NCBI RefSeq assembly: GCF_009870125.1
Contig: NC_046683.1
Span: 64,805,869 to 64,869,868, forward strand
Source of the DNA: Drosophila pseudoobscura
Taxonomy: Eukaryota; Arthropoda; Insecta; Diptera; Drosophilidae
Length of the DNA: 64,000 nucleotides
Direction: 5' to 3'
The position numbers and the translations under genes are program-made. The notes under the pieces are model-generated. The model was not told the DNA's origin. It did not search any database and worked only from the letters and a program-made list of their open reading frames with translations. Below are positions 14,401 to 28,615 of the stretch, one piece after another (positions within the stretch are counted from its first letter, which is position 1; every line of letters starts with the position of its first letter).

Positions 14401-14636
14401 AGACGGGCGCTGACTGAACCACGTGCAGACGTCAAAAGGAGCGCCAGGCCAGGCCATGCCATGCCACACGGCTTCGCCTCCGCTGAACTCCACTCACGAT
14501 CACGAAATACACAAAAGCCAAAGCTCCTGAAATTATCATGACCCCGCGGAACCACGGAACCGCGGAACCGCGGACCCGCGGCAATTGGGTCAGCGCTTGG
14601 CGACATTTGTTCGCCCGACACACAGCACGATCATTG

Positions 14637-14670
14637 GGCATGGGGCATGGGGCATGGGGCATGGGGCATG
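14637..14670. repeat. (GGGGCAT)n heptamer repeat
   Basis: Four to five copies of GGGCATG; a weaker version is found near 5017-5039. Confidence 0.85.
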
Positions 14671-17600
14671 CATTTCTGACACGTGGCTCTCGGAATTCGA
14701 GACAGCTGCAAGCCGCATTCCCTCCCTTTTTACCTGTACGTATTCCAGGCGTATTCCAGGGACTAATGAGGTCCGATCCCAGGGCTTGTTCCCTGTTGAC
14801 TCAGTGCATAATGTCCCAGGCCACGTGGCTGCGTTGCTCCTTCCTCTTATCTATTGGGGTTGTGGGCGTGTGCCGACGGAGCAACCACCACCACCACCAC
14901 CACGACATCACCAAGGCTGCCTGCGTGCCTGCCTGCCACCTAATTGACGCACGTCCAGGTCGTGTGTCGCTTCAACTCGTTTATAAAAATTTAATTGACG
15001 CATTTGTTTGATTTGAACGGTCATGGGAGAGTCCTCCTTCGTCCTCCTTTCGTCCTCCTCCTACATAGAACAGAGCAGCGCAATCAATTTGCTTGATTGG
15101 GTTACGTCCCTTGGAAATTGTGCCACAAATTGCCAAACAAAATGAAGTGAAGGGGCGATGGGTGATGGGCGATGGCATCAAGAAGATTGCTTCTAGAACT
15201 GAGGAAGCCCATGGCTCTGAAGGAGCATCTCTAATTTGCCAAAGAGCCAGAGCCAGACCCAGAGCCTGGAGCTGTGGCTGTGCTACCGAGATTCAATTGC
15301 CGCCGGCTCTCGGGCATGAGGTCACGTAGCAAGCGGCTGGAAAATTATGCTGATGGAAATTCTTTTATACTCTTTAAAGCGAAGCGAAAAGAACGCTTCC
15401 ATCCAATTACGGATGGAAAGTTTATTGCAAAAGAAAGCTGGTAATATATATAGATACATATTTATGGGGAATCGAAGGAAAATGCCTTAAATTTCATTGC
15501 CTTCAGGCTCTCTGTCATATTTAGCATATCTGCTTATATAATGCTTGTGGCAATGATATCTAACGGGCCTGCATATGGAAACGATCAATTCAGATCGGGT
15601 TTCAAGCATAAACTCTGCTGTTGATGTAATTATTTAGTGTTCAAACAACTAATCAATTACTTAGCGTCAGTGCAATCGAGAACAAGTACCGATAAACCGG
15701 CGACACATGGACACACGGCTTAGATATGGAAAACGGATTGATTAAGAGGGGAGCTGCCTGAGAGATGGTGCCACAGCAAATCCCCATCCATGAGTCACCT
15801 CTCCACAACGGGCGGCTGTAAGACGAGTGGAATCTGTGCGGATTCCATTTACATATCCCCCACAGATCCACATAATCCACTCGAGATGCATCTCATTTCA
15901 TGTCACGCGTCAGGCCGATCCTTGTTTCCGCATTTTCTTTAGCTGTTGCTAGAGACGTTGTCGCTGTTCTTTTGGGGGCCCCCGGGTGTTGCAATGTTGC
16001 AGGTGTCGTGTGGCCAACCAGATTTGTCAGATCCATTGTGCTGCTGGCTGCTGCTGGCTGCTGCCGGCAGTGGCACGATGTTGCCCCTTGGGCCTGGGTG
16101 TTATCTTTATTTCAGCATCGAATAAATCATAATTTTTGCACCTTTGAGCACGACACACAGCTCTCCCACTCCCCCTCCCCCACTCCCCCCAGCCAAAGCC
16201 CAGGCATACACACTCCCTCCCACACACACAGTACGGAGTATTCCCCCGACTTATTCCAGCTCAAATTATGCGACACATCCATAAATGGGCCCAAACGGCT
16301 GGCCAATTTCCTGCCTCCTGCCGCCTGCCGCTAATTATTTATTTCTATTTTTAAAGCTGTTGTCGATTCTTTTTTGGGCTCTTAATTGCAGTACGATTTG
16401 TTTATGGGCCAGCAGCGACAGCAGAAGTAGCCGGCAATCAAATGGACAACACAAGTACACAAGACTCTTACCAAAATGGTCGGCCATTCCACAAACCAAA
16501 CGCGCATTCAAATCAGTCTCTGACACTGAAAAAAGATACACAGATCGGAGGCACGCACTACAACGACATCGAAAACGACATCCAACGACAATCGACAACG
16601 TTGTCGACATCCGGAGCTGCTCTGGCGCATGACAATTAGAAAAGGTTCAGGCCATCAGACCCGGCCAGGCCAGACCCGACCAGACCCAACCAGACCCGGC
16701 CAGACGCCCCCGCATACAGCCCGAGAGGGTCTGTGGGGACAATCTTTGGTTTCCAAATCGATGGCTAGACAAACAGCACCAGCTCGAGCGGGGAATGAAC
16801 TCTACCTTTTGCCTCTAAAAGTCTATGCAAATCGAACGATATGCGAAAATACAGCCCGACGACAGACAAGCTCTGTGTCACAGTGTCTACAGATAGTTTA
16901 CATACATATGCGAGCCCACATCTACATAGAAAGAAGGACAGACAGCCAGAGAGAGAGAGAGAGATTTCTCTAGCGCCTTTTATGAATGGGAACAGTCTAT
17001 ATATCGTATCGTATCGTGTTGTATCGTATTGTAAGGTGCTGTGCTGTGAATATAATAAAAGGCATTTAGGATAGCTTGATCTTCGGGGATGAACAAAGAT
17101 TCCCATTGATTGATGGATGGCTTCCAAAATACTTATGGCGAGGCTAGTTTTGTTTGTGGTTAGGTCTTAGGAGATCCCAAGTATTCGATTTCAAGGCACT
17201 GCGGAAAGAGCTTCTGACGATATCGATGGGGAAAGCATATCCTTTCCTGCTCGTCTGAAAAATGGTCTAAGGGAGCACCACGTCCTTCAAAGATGGTCCA
17301 TCATGGTCCTCCGGTAGCCAGCACTCGTATCTGAATCGCAAGGCACAAAGCACTACACTTCTTCGTAGTTTACCTCCAGCTCCTCTCCCAAATCGATTTC
17401 TTGGTTTCCTCCTCAATATTAGGCGCATGATATGGTATTCCGGATTCATGAGGACACTCCACTGCCTTGCCCATAAAACACTTTTGCTAATTTGAGAGTC
17501 TTCCCCCTTTTTCTGCCCGTCTGAGACCTTTGGCTGTGAAAATATTTGCCTGTTTTGGCGAGTCAGAAGAACAACACACTTAAAATGTCAAAAATGTTGA

Positions 17601-20259
17601 CAGCTACGCCCACCTAGGGGGCCCGTGCCCCACCGCACTGCACCGCCGAGCACTGCACCCCCTGCTAGCCCCTGACACAAACGCATTTAGCGAGAGCGCC
17701 AAATTAAGCCATAAATTTAGACGCCTTGGACCACCAGCCAAGTGGCAGAGTCGGATGCATGGAAGGGGCATGCGGCAGCAGCGCAATGCAGGGAGCCAGC
17801 CAGTCCGAAGTTGTCTACAAACTGAAACGCCTCTGCAAGTGTCTCGTTGGGTATCCCGAACACATCTGCAGCTGCAGCAGCAGCAGCAGCAGCCTTTGGA
17901 GGCGGCTCGAGTGGTCCTCTCTGTGAGGGCAACCTCCCACTCGGCGGTGCCCCTGCCGCTGACGCTGCCGCTGCCCCTTCTGCAGCTCGTTTAATACAAA
18001 AATTCAAATTTAATTAGTCTTCGAGTGAAGAAGTAATATTTGTACAATCTGGTAAATATTCGCAGCTGCATGCAAAGGAAGTGGCAAGTGGGAAGTGAGA
18101 TTGGGGGGGCATCGCAATGGGAATGACGACTCCTTGACTGAATGCCAAGCGTTGTTGATATGAGACTTTTCCAAACAGCAAGTGGGCTGAACACTGAGAA
18201 CAAATCGGGGGGGAATTCCCTCCGGAGACTCTTAATGATTCATCTCAGACTGAAACCTGAAACCCGTGCTGTTCTCGCAGTGTACTCTGCCGAATGATTG
18301 TCCGACTGTGCAACTGCAACCAAACACATCTGCATTCCAGACGAGTCAACGAGTCAAACACACACACACACAGAGAACAGCAGCAGACTGCGACTCATAC
18401 TCGAGGCAAATCGAGAGAGAGCCAGTGCCAGTGCCAGTGCCAGTGCCAGTGGCAGTGGCAGTGCCCAGACCCAGACCCAGACCATGTGGGATTATGACGC
18501 GCCGGCACTTAAGGAGGGGCAATGGCAATGCTCAACTCAATTGCAGTTTGTCTGCATCCGAGGCTGCATCCGAGGCTCCAGATGGGACCACAGATGCGAC
18601 TCCGGATGAGGCCAAAGCCAAACTGTTGAGATCTGTGGAAGTTGCAAGTTCTTGATTGGCTGCGAAGACGCCTCCGTATTGTCGTTGTGTCGGTCGCGAC
18701 CCCAAGCATCGCGTGTGACATCGCGCTGCCCCTGCGCCCTGCTGCATGCCCCTGACTGCACCACATTCATTAGCAGCCACTAAATGTTCATTTAATCATC
18801 CCGTCCCCAGACGGCCCGTCACATGAACTCTCTCTCGTGATCTTCGGGCTCCCACTTGGAGCGGGCTTAGAACTCAAGTGGGGCCCCGGCCCCCACAAGA
18901 AGGAGTCACAGTCCCAGTCACAGTCACAGTGGATGCCACTGTTGTCGCAGAGGCCTCTCCACAACGAAGCTGGTTGCAATCTTAAGTGAATTTATGTGGC
19001 AATCTGGTGCCGTCTGCAGCTTCCACTTGCCTGCCTGCCTGCCACATCCCATGATGACTTCAATTAATCAGCTTAATGCTCACTGAGATTGCACGATGCG
19101 ATCGGCGCAGCGGGCGGAGGGGAAGGATACAGCAGGATTAATCATACAAGACGCAGATACGGAAGGAGTCTGGCTTAATCTATTCGATTTGGGAATTTCT
19201 AAGCTAAATATGTTGGTAGATGCAGATCTCCAGAACTCCTCGCTGCCAGTGTTGGTAAATCTTACGGCTTACGGATCGAATTCTGCCCAGAATTCATTTG
19301 CAGAAATGAGTGGTGGCTCGGCAATGGTGGCAAGGGAATAAACATGGAAATTTGTACACAAATAATATAATTTTCTACTTTTGCTATCCTCTTTTGGCCA
19401 AAGCTTCAGCCCTATTGCTTTTCCTTATCTAGAATTGTGCTAAAAAAGGTTAATAAATGAACCATTCTACTGAGGGGCAATACTAAAGAAAAAGACAGAC
19501 ACTACGGAGTTTCAAAATATGTTCAAAATGTGGAAAAACTATGTGCTCTTTGACACCGGCGATTGCTGCCTTTCAGGATCACAGGAGAACGAAAATCCTA
19601 TGGTAGATCCAGCAATTGTTCTGCTAATCCAAGAGGAATATAGTGTAACCTTAAAATAGTCCTTAAATTGAATGGCCTCTACTTACGAGGTCCCGGATTG
19701 TCGCCCCATATAGTCAAGTATTCCAGTGTGTAGCATCTTCAAAGTTCGATACTCCAGTCAATGTGTTTTTGATACAATTTGTAGCACTATTTTGTGCTTT
19801 CCAAAGTTTCAAGATCAGAACTGCTCAAATATGTAGGAGAATGGGCGAAAGTATGGGATGCTCTTGTGTGTCAATATATTATCATATTCCACAGATAATC
19901 TCCTAGTATTCCGATAAAGGAGTACCGTCTTGGCATGCCTTGGACATAATAAGACATATAAGTGTGTGGATAAAATACTTGTGTATATAGACACAAAGGT
20001 TATGTCAGATTGTGAAAGGTGTAAGGCCTCCAACACCAGCTGCAGGAATTGTTGGTATACGAAAACCCGCACTGCGGACAGTGGACAGGGGACAGGGGAC
20101 AGGGGACAGTGCCAGCTGCGGGCTGAAATGGCTCGCCAAATACGCAACAACAACGGCAAAAAAAAAAAAAACGGCGATTATATATAGCTGAAATATCGGT
20201 CGAATGGCCATATGGGGAGGCAGAGACAGCGCCCGCTGTATATGGCCGGGGCAGGTCGA

Positions 20260-20315
20260 ACGGATCGGATCGGATCGGATCGGAGAGGAGCGGAGCGGAT
20301 CGCAGTGGATCGGTG
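20260..20315. repeat. (GGATC)n pentamer repeat
   Basis: GGATCGGATCGGATCGGATC followed by diverged units. Confidence 0.85.
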
Positions 20316-23300
20316 CCGAAAAGCCAACTGTTCGCCCAGTGTCTGACCATTTTGGTGTCCCCCCCAGATGTTGTCGTTGTCGCTGTCGCTGTTTGTGGCA
20401 TCCATATCCATCGACGACGCACTTGTCTGGGGCGTGTTTTATGCACTTGTCGAACCTTGTTATAGTTGCTTTTGTTGCAGCGGCAGCGGCAGCAACCCAT
20501 GCAACATGCCACCGCATGGCACATAGACCGGCCAGTCGGCCGGTTTGTTAAATGTCAATTTTGTGTCAAAACGCATTTGACTGCTAGAAAATTGGAAAAT
20601 TGGCCATAATCTCGAATCGTTTAACAGCAGAGACAGTTTGAGCAGCTCTGAACGCCTATCGGGCGACAGGCAAAGACAATCAAAATATTTTCACATTTAA
20701 ATTTAAATTTAAATTTAAAAACCCATAACGCCGACGAAAGTGTCCCCGAGAGCGGGCCCATTCCGTAGTCCATGGTGTATCGTAAAATATGACACGTGGT
20801 TTATATCGGGGAGCACTTCCCATAAACAAAGCTAAAATATTGAGCAACACTTGGACAAAATATCACACAAAAAAATATCGAGAGACAATAAAGAAAAGAT
20901 GATCGGGGAGCTAAGGAATGCTGAGTACCCTTACTCGGGGTTTTGAAGGGGCATAAACGATCTTAAGTCTAAGAAGAGATCATAAAGTATCCTGTAAGAT
21001 CTGTTCTACGAGGAGATACTCTCCTAACAGAGGAATAGATAGTTTCCTAGTTCTCTAGTTCCTTAGCTTTCCCAGATACCCCGCCAAAACCGATCTACCC
21101 TCTCTGGGATAGGGCATACCAACACCGAGAAGAGAGTGGCACACACACTCGAAATAGATCACAACACAGATTTTTAACCCGTTGGCATCATTAGCAGCTC
21201 GTCGGAGCCGCCACCGCCACCGCCCCGCCCCCGTCCAACCATCCGTGGAGGAACAGCTGAGGGCGAATGACATGTGGGAACCAGCCCCAGTCCCTGCCTC
21301 CCAGTCCCTGCCTCCGATGCCCCTGACGGAAATAGCGTGTTAATCGTGGCACGGATCGGATCTCTGTCTCTCTCTCCCGATGCCACTTCCACTTCCGATT
21401 TAACTGGAAATGCATAAAAATCTTCCCTTTTTTCAGCTTCTGTTTTTGGGCGTGCGTGTGGAGGATGATCTTCGCCCAACTCCCCCTTTTTTTTTGTTCG
21501 TGGGGCAGCATGTGTGTGGCTGCTATGATTTCCGAAAATTTCCCGCTTTTGACTTGGGGCATGCCGCTGTCATGTGTGCCAAATGTGCAGCTGCACAGAG
21601 AGCAGAAGGCGGTGGATGAGGAGTCGGAGGAGGAGGCTGTAGGTAAAAGGGGGAACGGAACCGATCGACTGGCGTACCTTATGTTTGATTTCATAAATAC
21701 AAAATGCCATCCCATACACACACACCCGTACACACGTATATTCTCGTAGAAAATAGTATCTTTTCGAGATCTGCTGAGATCTGATGTTCGAGTCGAGTCG
21801 AGTCGATTCGGTTCTGTTCTGCTGGGATATTCCGCCTTGGCGGGCCTTAACATGTAACAGATGCGCACCATATTGCGGCTACGGGCAATCGGATCATGGA
21901 CTCCGGACTATAGACTACGGATCATGGACAGCGGACGGACAGTTGTTTATGAACTGCATCCGCAGTCAATAAAACATATACATTTTGATACTTATTCCGT
22001 AGACAAACAACAGACCAGCAGACCAGCAGACCACGGGCCTTTGATCAATTCTCCTTAAAAAGGAGGCCTAAACGTTTCTTCTTTTATATCGATTAAGGAG
22101 TGCAATTATGGGATAAGATATAGGACTTCCTTTCCTTCTGTTCTAATGCCCATCCAGTTTTCTGTACCTTTAAGAGTCTTCCTCCATTCACTCCACCTTT
22201 AAAGATCTTTCAAGTTTTGCCTTTCCATCAAGCTGCGAGTGAGGCCCTTCGTAACCGATGCAAATGCCAGAGCCATGCCAAATCAAATCACTGATGGCCC
22301 GAACGAACCGAACGGGCAATCACAGCCCAGACCCCATGGACCCCATGGACCCCGTGGACCCCCGGCAGGTTAAAGTGAAAGATGCAGAGCAGAGCCCCAA
22401 ATCCAATCCGAGGGCCAAATACATTTCGATTCGATTGCCAGAGCGAAACCTTTCGAACTTTAGATGCGGATTCGGATTCGGATTCGTGCCTTGGAAATTG
22501 CGTGAAGCGGGGCATTATGTTTATGGCCTTTGTTTGCTCATCGCTCAAAGGTGGGGCAGAGGGAGGAGCAAGGGACGCGGTGGTGGAGGTGGAGATGGAG
22601 ATGGGCCCCATTGGCTGACCTTGTTGAAACATCAAAAAGCATATTATTGGCATGCCGACTGCCTTGTCCTGCCCCTTGCCCCCCTGCCCTGCTCCGATCT
22701 TTAATTTTTCGTCTTCTTTTTGGGTCGAAAAATGGCGAAAAGTTAAAAACCATTTCATTGCATTTACAGGGTTTCACTTGCATCCACAGCCATCCATCCG
22801 CGGTTGCGGTTCGCTGCAATTCGATTTGTTGTTGCCGCTTGTGGCAGGCGGTGGCACGGTGGCGCGGTGGCACGGTGGTGTTGCGCGGCTGTTTGTTGCC
22901 TGCTTTGGCCGGCCGGCCGGCCGGCCGCCACATTGTGTAATTTATATGCGCCAGGGTCCAAAAACGAAGGCGTTGTGCCCAGTGCACAGTGCACAGTGCC
23001 GTGGAGTCAATGCTGTGGACGACTACGTGACCTCCAATTTGGGATCGGTTTCATGTGCGTTAAAGTGCACATGTTGCCTGTAGCCCCTCCCCTTGCCTGC
23101 TCGCTGCTTGCTGCTTGCCCCATTCGATTCGGTTCGGTGTGGTCCGCCTTTGATGACTGCCGCCACCGCTGCCGCCGCCGCCGCCGCCTCCGACTGGGGA
23201 GACACCCGATCCATAAGCCAAAAGCCAAAAGCGAGAGCCATAAGCCAAACCGCATACAAACACAGACACAGTGCCCACCAAAAGTATATTCATATGCTAA

Positions 23301-25126
23301 TTTCGCTTAGCTTTCCGACAGACAGGCCAGACCAGACCAGCCCAGACCAGACCAGACGCACTTGTCGTCGCCCCGCTGTTGACTTGTGGCTTTTTCCAAA
23401 AGGGTACAACAAATATCCAATTAAAATTGTTCAACGCCGCGACAAATATTGACTTGCGGCTTGACTCTTTTCGGTTCTCTTTGTGGAGGCACTCCCTGTG
23501 GCACACAAAAGAGACAGCACAAGCCGAGTGGATTCATATGGAAATCAGCTAAGAATCAGAGGGCCTGTTAATTGGGAAAAGACCAAAAAAGGAAAGGAAT
23601 TAAGTATTCTTCCCACAATATTAGGGGAAACTTTCCATAGAATATGAAACCATATTCTAAAGATCTTAAAAGATTGATCTTCATAATTTATTATGAAAGA
23701 GAGAGACAAATGAGAAATCACAGATAAGGTTGTAGGCCTGGATGAGTAGATCACATCCTCATACTTAATTTTCCCTCGGCATCTGTCTGACGAAAACTAA
23801 TGGTTTTAAAGGACACTTGTAGGACCTTTCACAAGATTTTTCATATGTGTCGATAGAGTGGATACACCTGAAGATATAGCCACCCAAATTTGAAGTTTTA
23901 TACCACCTCAAGGCGCGGCATCTCTTCCAAGGTGGCTTCCAGAAGAGCTTGAGCCCCCACCACAACTGAATAACTAAGCCATGAACAAGCCGCAATGGAT
24001 GGTATAGATATCAGAGGCTACTGAGGTATTTATGGGAGGTTTAAGTACTTATAAGTATGACTACAGATGGGGGGCTCTCTTTGTGGGAAGTAATGACAAT
24101 AATAACATATATAAAACTGTCAAAATTGTGGAATAACTTCAGCTGTGGCTCTATATATTTCCAGGTGAATCCATTCTACTGACACGCATCGATAATCATA
24201 TGTAAGTTCATACAATACTCTTTACAATCCCATCATTTATTTGCCGAGTGAAAATTATGAAAGCGCTTTTTGGAACTGTTCAACATTGTTTTGAGTAGAG
24301 TGTTGGAAATGGAATGGTGAGCTTTCGACCCCCACATGCCTTAGAAGAACCCCATTGTTCCCCTGATCTCCCAGTCTTCATCGTGATGATGGGACTCGAA
24401 GGGCATTCCCATATGTGTGTTGGACTTTTATATAGGAAATATGGCACCATTTCCTATGGGTACTTCACACACTGTACAAATAGACGCCATCTGGCATTGG
24501 TTTTTTCTGTACCTTTTTGTTTGTTGTTAAACTTTTTTCATTCAGAAGTGAACAGCGAAACGAACAACGAAAAGATCGTGGAAAATACTCGTCGAGTATT
24601 TCGGTACAACTCTTTCAAGCGCCGCGGCTCGGTGGCCCCCTAATTAAGTGTGGAATGTTACAGCAATCAAGTTGGTCTATTCGGGGGAGCCGATGGGGAA
24701 TGGGGGCCCGGAGATCACCCCGAGCTGTGCGGAGACACGACCACAATTGGTCATTGAATGCGAGAGGGGCTCTAATGAGCCCCCACCAGCCGAAAGCCGG
24801 CATCAGAGACATCAACGCTCGTGTGCGTGGACCGGACTCTGCGGACGTTGCGGGTGCGTACGAGTGCGAGTGGCTCCAAAAACAAAACCCAAAAAAAACC
24901 GAAAAAAAAACCGAAAAACACATCCAAAAAAGAGGTCTCCTCTCTGTGATTATCGTGGCCATTGTTACCCTGGGGTTTAATGTGATCTCATGTTGATTGA
25001 TTGCGCACACCTGTGTGAAAGACGAGCTGACGTTGATTTCGTTTGTTTCTGTTTTCTGTGTTTTTCTGTTTTTTTTTTTCTGGTGGTCGAGGTCTCTCGC
25101 TCTCTGCGCTCCCCAAATGCCTGATG

Positions 25127-25158
25127 GATGGGATTGGATTGGATTGGATTGGATTGGA
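25127..25158. repeat. (GGATT)n pentamer repeat
   Basis: Five near-perfect copies of GGATT just left of the DINE-1-type element. Confidence 0.85.
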
Positions 25159-25306
25159 CACAACACTAAGGCCGGGGTACGCAGAGAAAGCCCCAGGTCT
25201 CCCTCTGAAAGCACGCGGCTTTCATCTCGGCCTTTGTGTTATGCAATTTTTAAACAAAAAACGAGGTGGAACGTTGTGAGTTGCTGCGGACACCGCAACT
25301 CTACGG

Positions 25307-26399
25307 TTATACCCGATACTAAGTCAGTATGGCTCTCCTCCGGCAGACGCCGCTAATATTTAACGACACGACAAAGAGTGCGTGCGAGAGAGACAGAAAA
25401 TCAGTCTGAGCGTGACGTCGGGCGCTGCGTAGCCAATGCAAATTGATTTGTTCCTTTTGGCTACAAAAATGATCTGATCTGATCCAGATTCAGCAATCTG
25501 ATAGATATGGTCATTATCTATGATTCTGCGTTTTTAGTTTTCTCAAATCTGCAATATTGTGGATGCAACAGATTTTCGTCCTTTGTGGGGGCGGAAGGGG
25601 GTGGGGTGGAATTCTGAGATATACGTTTTATAGTGACATCTTAAAGGAGTGTGTGTACCAAATTTGGTTACTCTAGCCTTAATAGTCTCTGAGATTTGTG
25701 GTTGCCTCAGATTTTCGTCCTTTGCGGGGGCGGAAGGAGGTGTGGCGAAATTTGGACAGGAAACGGTCAAGGTCCGATATCACAGGAGTGTGGATACCAA
25801 ATTTGGTTGCTCTGGCTTTTATAGGTTCTGAGATCCTTGAACTCATATTTTGCAATTGGCAAAACCGACCATGAAACCTGTGTGTTAGAGTGAGACAGAG
25901 CGAGAAAGAGTGAAATTGTTTTCGTGATTCTGGCTGTAATAATTATACGATCTGGTTCAGATTTTGCACTCTAGAAGATATAAGCATCTTCTACGATTCT
26001 GCGTTTTTAGTTTTCTCGTATCGTTGAAATTGTGGATGCCACAGATTTTCGCCCTTTGTGGGGGCGGAAGTGGGCGGGGCAAAGTTTTGAAATATTTTTG
26101 GAGCAGTGACATATCACAGAAGTCTGGATCCAAAACATCGTTGCTCTAGCTCTTATAGTCTTTGAGCATTAGGCGCTGAAGGGGACGGACAGACGGACAG
26201 ACGGACAGACGGACAGACGGACAGACGGACGGACGGACAGACGGACAGACAGACATGGCTCAATCGACTCGGCTATTGATGCTGATCAAGAATATATATA
26301 CTTTATGGGGTCGGAAACGATTCCTTCTGGACGTTACACACATCCACTTTTACCACAAATCTAATATACCCCAATACTCATTTTGAGTATCGGGTATAA
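25307..26399. mobile_element. Helitron-derived DINE-1/mini-me-type element, non-autonomous
   Basis: TTATACCCGATACT (25307-25320) and AGTATCGGGTATAA (26386-26399) are exact inverted repeats at the two ends. The right part has a (GTCY)n tetranucleotide tract followed by the phrase CATGGCTCAATCGACTCGGC ... TATATATACTTTATGGGGTC ... TTCTGGACGTTACACACATC, a wording typical of these elements in many Drosophila genomes. Inside, a block with GATTTTCGTCCTTTG and GGGGGCGGAAG occurs three times (about 25570, 25707 and 26043), showing internal tandem duplication. There is no ORF of transposase or Rep/helicase size, so it can only move with help. The family name is from memory of the sequence type. Confidence 0.75.
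26183..26255. repeat. (GTCY)n tetranucleotide microsatellite inside the DINE-1-type element
   Basis: About 73 bp of GGAC/AGAC units, the reverse complement of (GTCY)n. Such tracts are a known internal hallmark of mini-me/DINE-1 elements. Confidence 0.9.
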
Positions 26400-28596
26400 A
26401 AAACAGTCAGGGAGAGAGCGAAAGATAATTATTAGGAGGCTAAACTAACAACAAAAACAACAAAAAAAGCGTAGCGTTTTTGCTCTTTTGCGGTTCGGTG
26501 ATTTTTTGACGGACAGTCGCTGGCTGCCGTTGCCATTGCCGGACATGCTGGAGCTGCATGGGTGGCTCCCGAACCCATCTCCAGCCCCAGCCCCAGCCCC
26601 ATCGTACATCGTACATCGTATGCCATTGAATCCATTGTTGCTGTGACGCCGTTTGCAATTTGTATGAATTTCAAATTTCTTCAGCATTGAATATGAAAAA
26701 AGACCAAGGGAAACGGCAGCAACAGAAACCCAGTGGCATTCACCGAAGATGGAGCTACTCTTGCTCAAAGAGAAGCTAAATTTGGGGGGGATTCAGTAGA
26801 TATTTGCACTACAAATGGGTCTAGATGGGACGATACAGTTTCTGTACAATTCCTCAAGGTTTTCTTATCAAAAGTGGCTTTAAAAGTGGTCGTCCCACAA
26901 TATGTTGTTCGATATTAGAGGGGGATTCTTTAACCTGAAAGGTGACAGAAACTATCCTTCCCATCGTGCCAGTCCCTGCCTAAAATATGGTTCCATTCCA
27001 TCCATTCCTGATATCTAGTGCATTGATGCCGAATTAGGAATGAAATCCCTCTGCGAGTACACCCACCGGAAATGTTTGATTTCTTTTGCACTGCCAAGAT
27101 AGATGCTCCTAACATTCTGCCACACAAAAGGGTATACAACGGCAGTGGCAGTGGCACCAGTGGCAGCCGTGGCAGCAGCGGCAGCAACAGCAGCAGCAGC
27201 AGACGCAGTCAAGCAGTTTGAATGAATAATTTCCGCAGTCGTCGGTCGTCGGTCGTCGTTCCGTTCGTCTTCCGTTTGTAGTACGGCTGTCCTCTATAAA
27301 GATTCTGTCCATACAGCTGCTGCTGTTGCTGCTACTGCTGTTGCTGTTGTTGTTGCGGCTGTTTATCGGCTGTTGGGCTCGCGTTTGCGTTTGCGTTCTC
27401 TTGCGCCAAATGAAAATGAACACGTGCGTCCGGTTGCTGTGTGGCTGCCACTGCCACTGCCACAGTCTGCGACTCTCCTCGGTACATACATACGTATAAA
27501 GTATATATATAAACGATGTTTATATGATGATGTTTCTGTGTGGCATATTGCCCTGTGCAACAGCCAGAGCTGACAACAAATTTCACTTTATTGATGAGTA
27601 CTGCACTTGAATTGGAACTGTCTGTATTCGGTATCTATGTATCTGTGTATCTGTGAGGGGGCACACACCTAAGCAAACACCGTCTGTGTGTGTGTGCAAC
27701 GCTTGGCCGCACAACGAGGCGTATGAGCGATTTGCCAGCCAAACAACAGCTGTTTGGTCCACACCTGGAGAAACCCCAGAGCCGACCCCCACAGACCCCA
27801 ACCAGACGCTGGTTTACCTTGTGCGTTCAGATACGAATACCCATGTGTGTGTGTGTGTGTGTGTTTGTATCTGAATGCGAAAATGCAATTGGAGATGACA
27901 TTCAAAACGAAACTATGCTAAAACGAAACTCATCCATGTAGAACGCCTAGAACACATCTGGAAACGAAGCAAACCTTAGATAAACTTGTAGCCTGTCATT
28001 GGGGTAATCAATGGCGATTATATCCAACCCCAGCGACCTTTAGATATCCGAACCTGTCCCAACTTATCGATGAACCTAACCCAACACAATTCAAGTTAAG
28101 CGCACGACAAACTCAGACTGGAATTATATTATATCTACATAGGTAACACCAGAGATTAGAGGCAGAAAAAGCAGAAGGGAACACACATATGTATAGGGAA
28201 TGGAATATAAGAGATTTCGGTCTCTAACTCATGACAACAGCAACTAACTAAGGAAACACTCTTCCATGATATTTATCTGGCAGTTCTGCAAATTAATTTA
28301 TACCCAAAGCCAAAGCCAAAGCCATAGCCATAGCCGCCTCATGCATATGCAGACATTGTACGAGTATTCCTATCTACACACACACAGATGGCAGCCAGGC
28401 AGTGGCAATCAACCAACTGTGCAACTCCCAACAACATTCAGCCAGCCATCCATCCGTTCATTCATTCATTCAGTCATTCATTGTCTCGCAAAAAACACCA
28501 ACAACAATAGCAGCACGATCAAGAGCAGCACAAACAACATCTGATCTGTAGGAAGTGGCTTAATATCGCCAAAGCCGCACACACATGCATGTGTGT

Positions 28597-28615
28597 CCCC
28601 CCCCCCCCCCCCCCC
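28597..28615. repeat. 19-base poly-C tract
   Basis: An uninterrupted run of 19 C flanked by GTGTGT and GCCCACC. Runs of this length are often misjudged in assemblies. Confidence 0.85.

Larger units (their letters stand above)
13791..25306. other. No supported gene; noncoding
   Basis: Continues the same texture: short tandem repeats, AT-rich patches (for example 19,340-20,030 and 23,540-24,300) and no splice-bounded coding exon that I can recognise. Confidence 0.6.

Noticed and set aside
17267..17449. Minus ORF ending RFRYECWLPEDHDGPSLKD
   Set aside because: It is short, with no start context, no homologue recognised and no neighbouring exon.
19096..19341. 81-residue plus-strand ORF in an AT-richer patch
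   Set aside because: The codon use is not biased, there is no domain and no splice context. It cannot be told from chance.
26160..26260. Possible CRISPR-like direct repeats
   Set aside because: It is a GTCY tetranucleotide microsatellite inside a eukaryotic transposable element.
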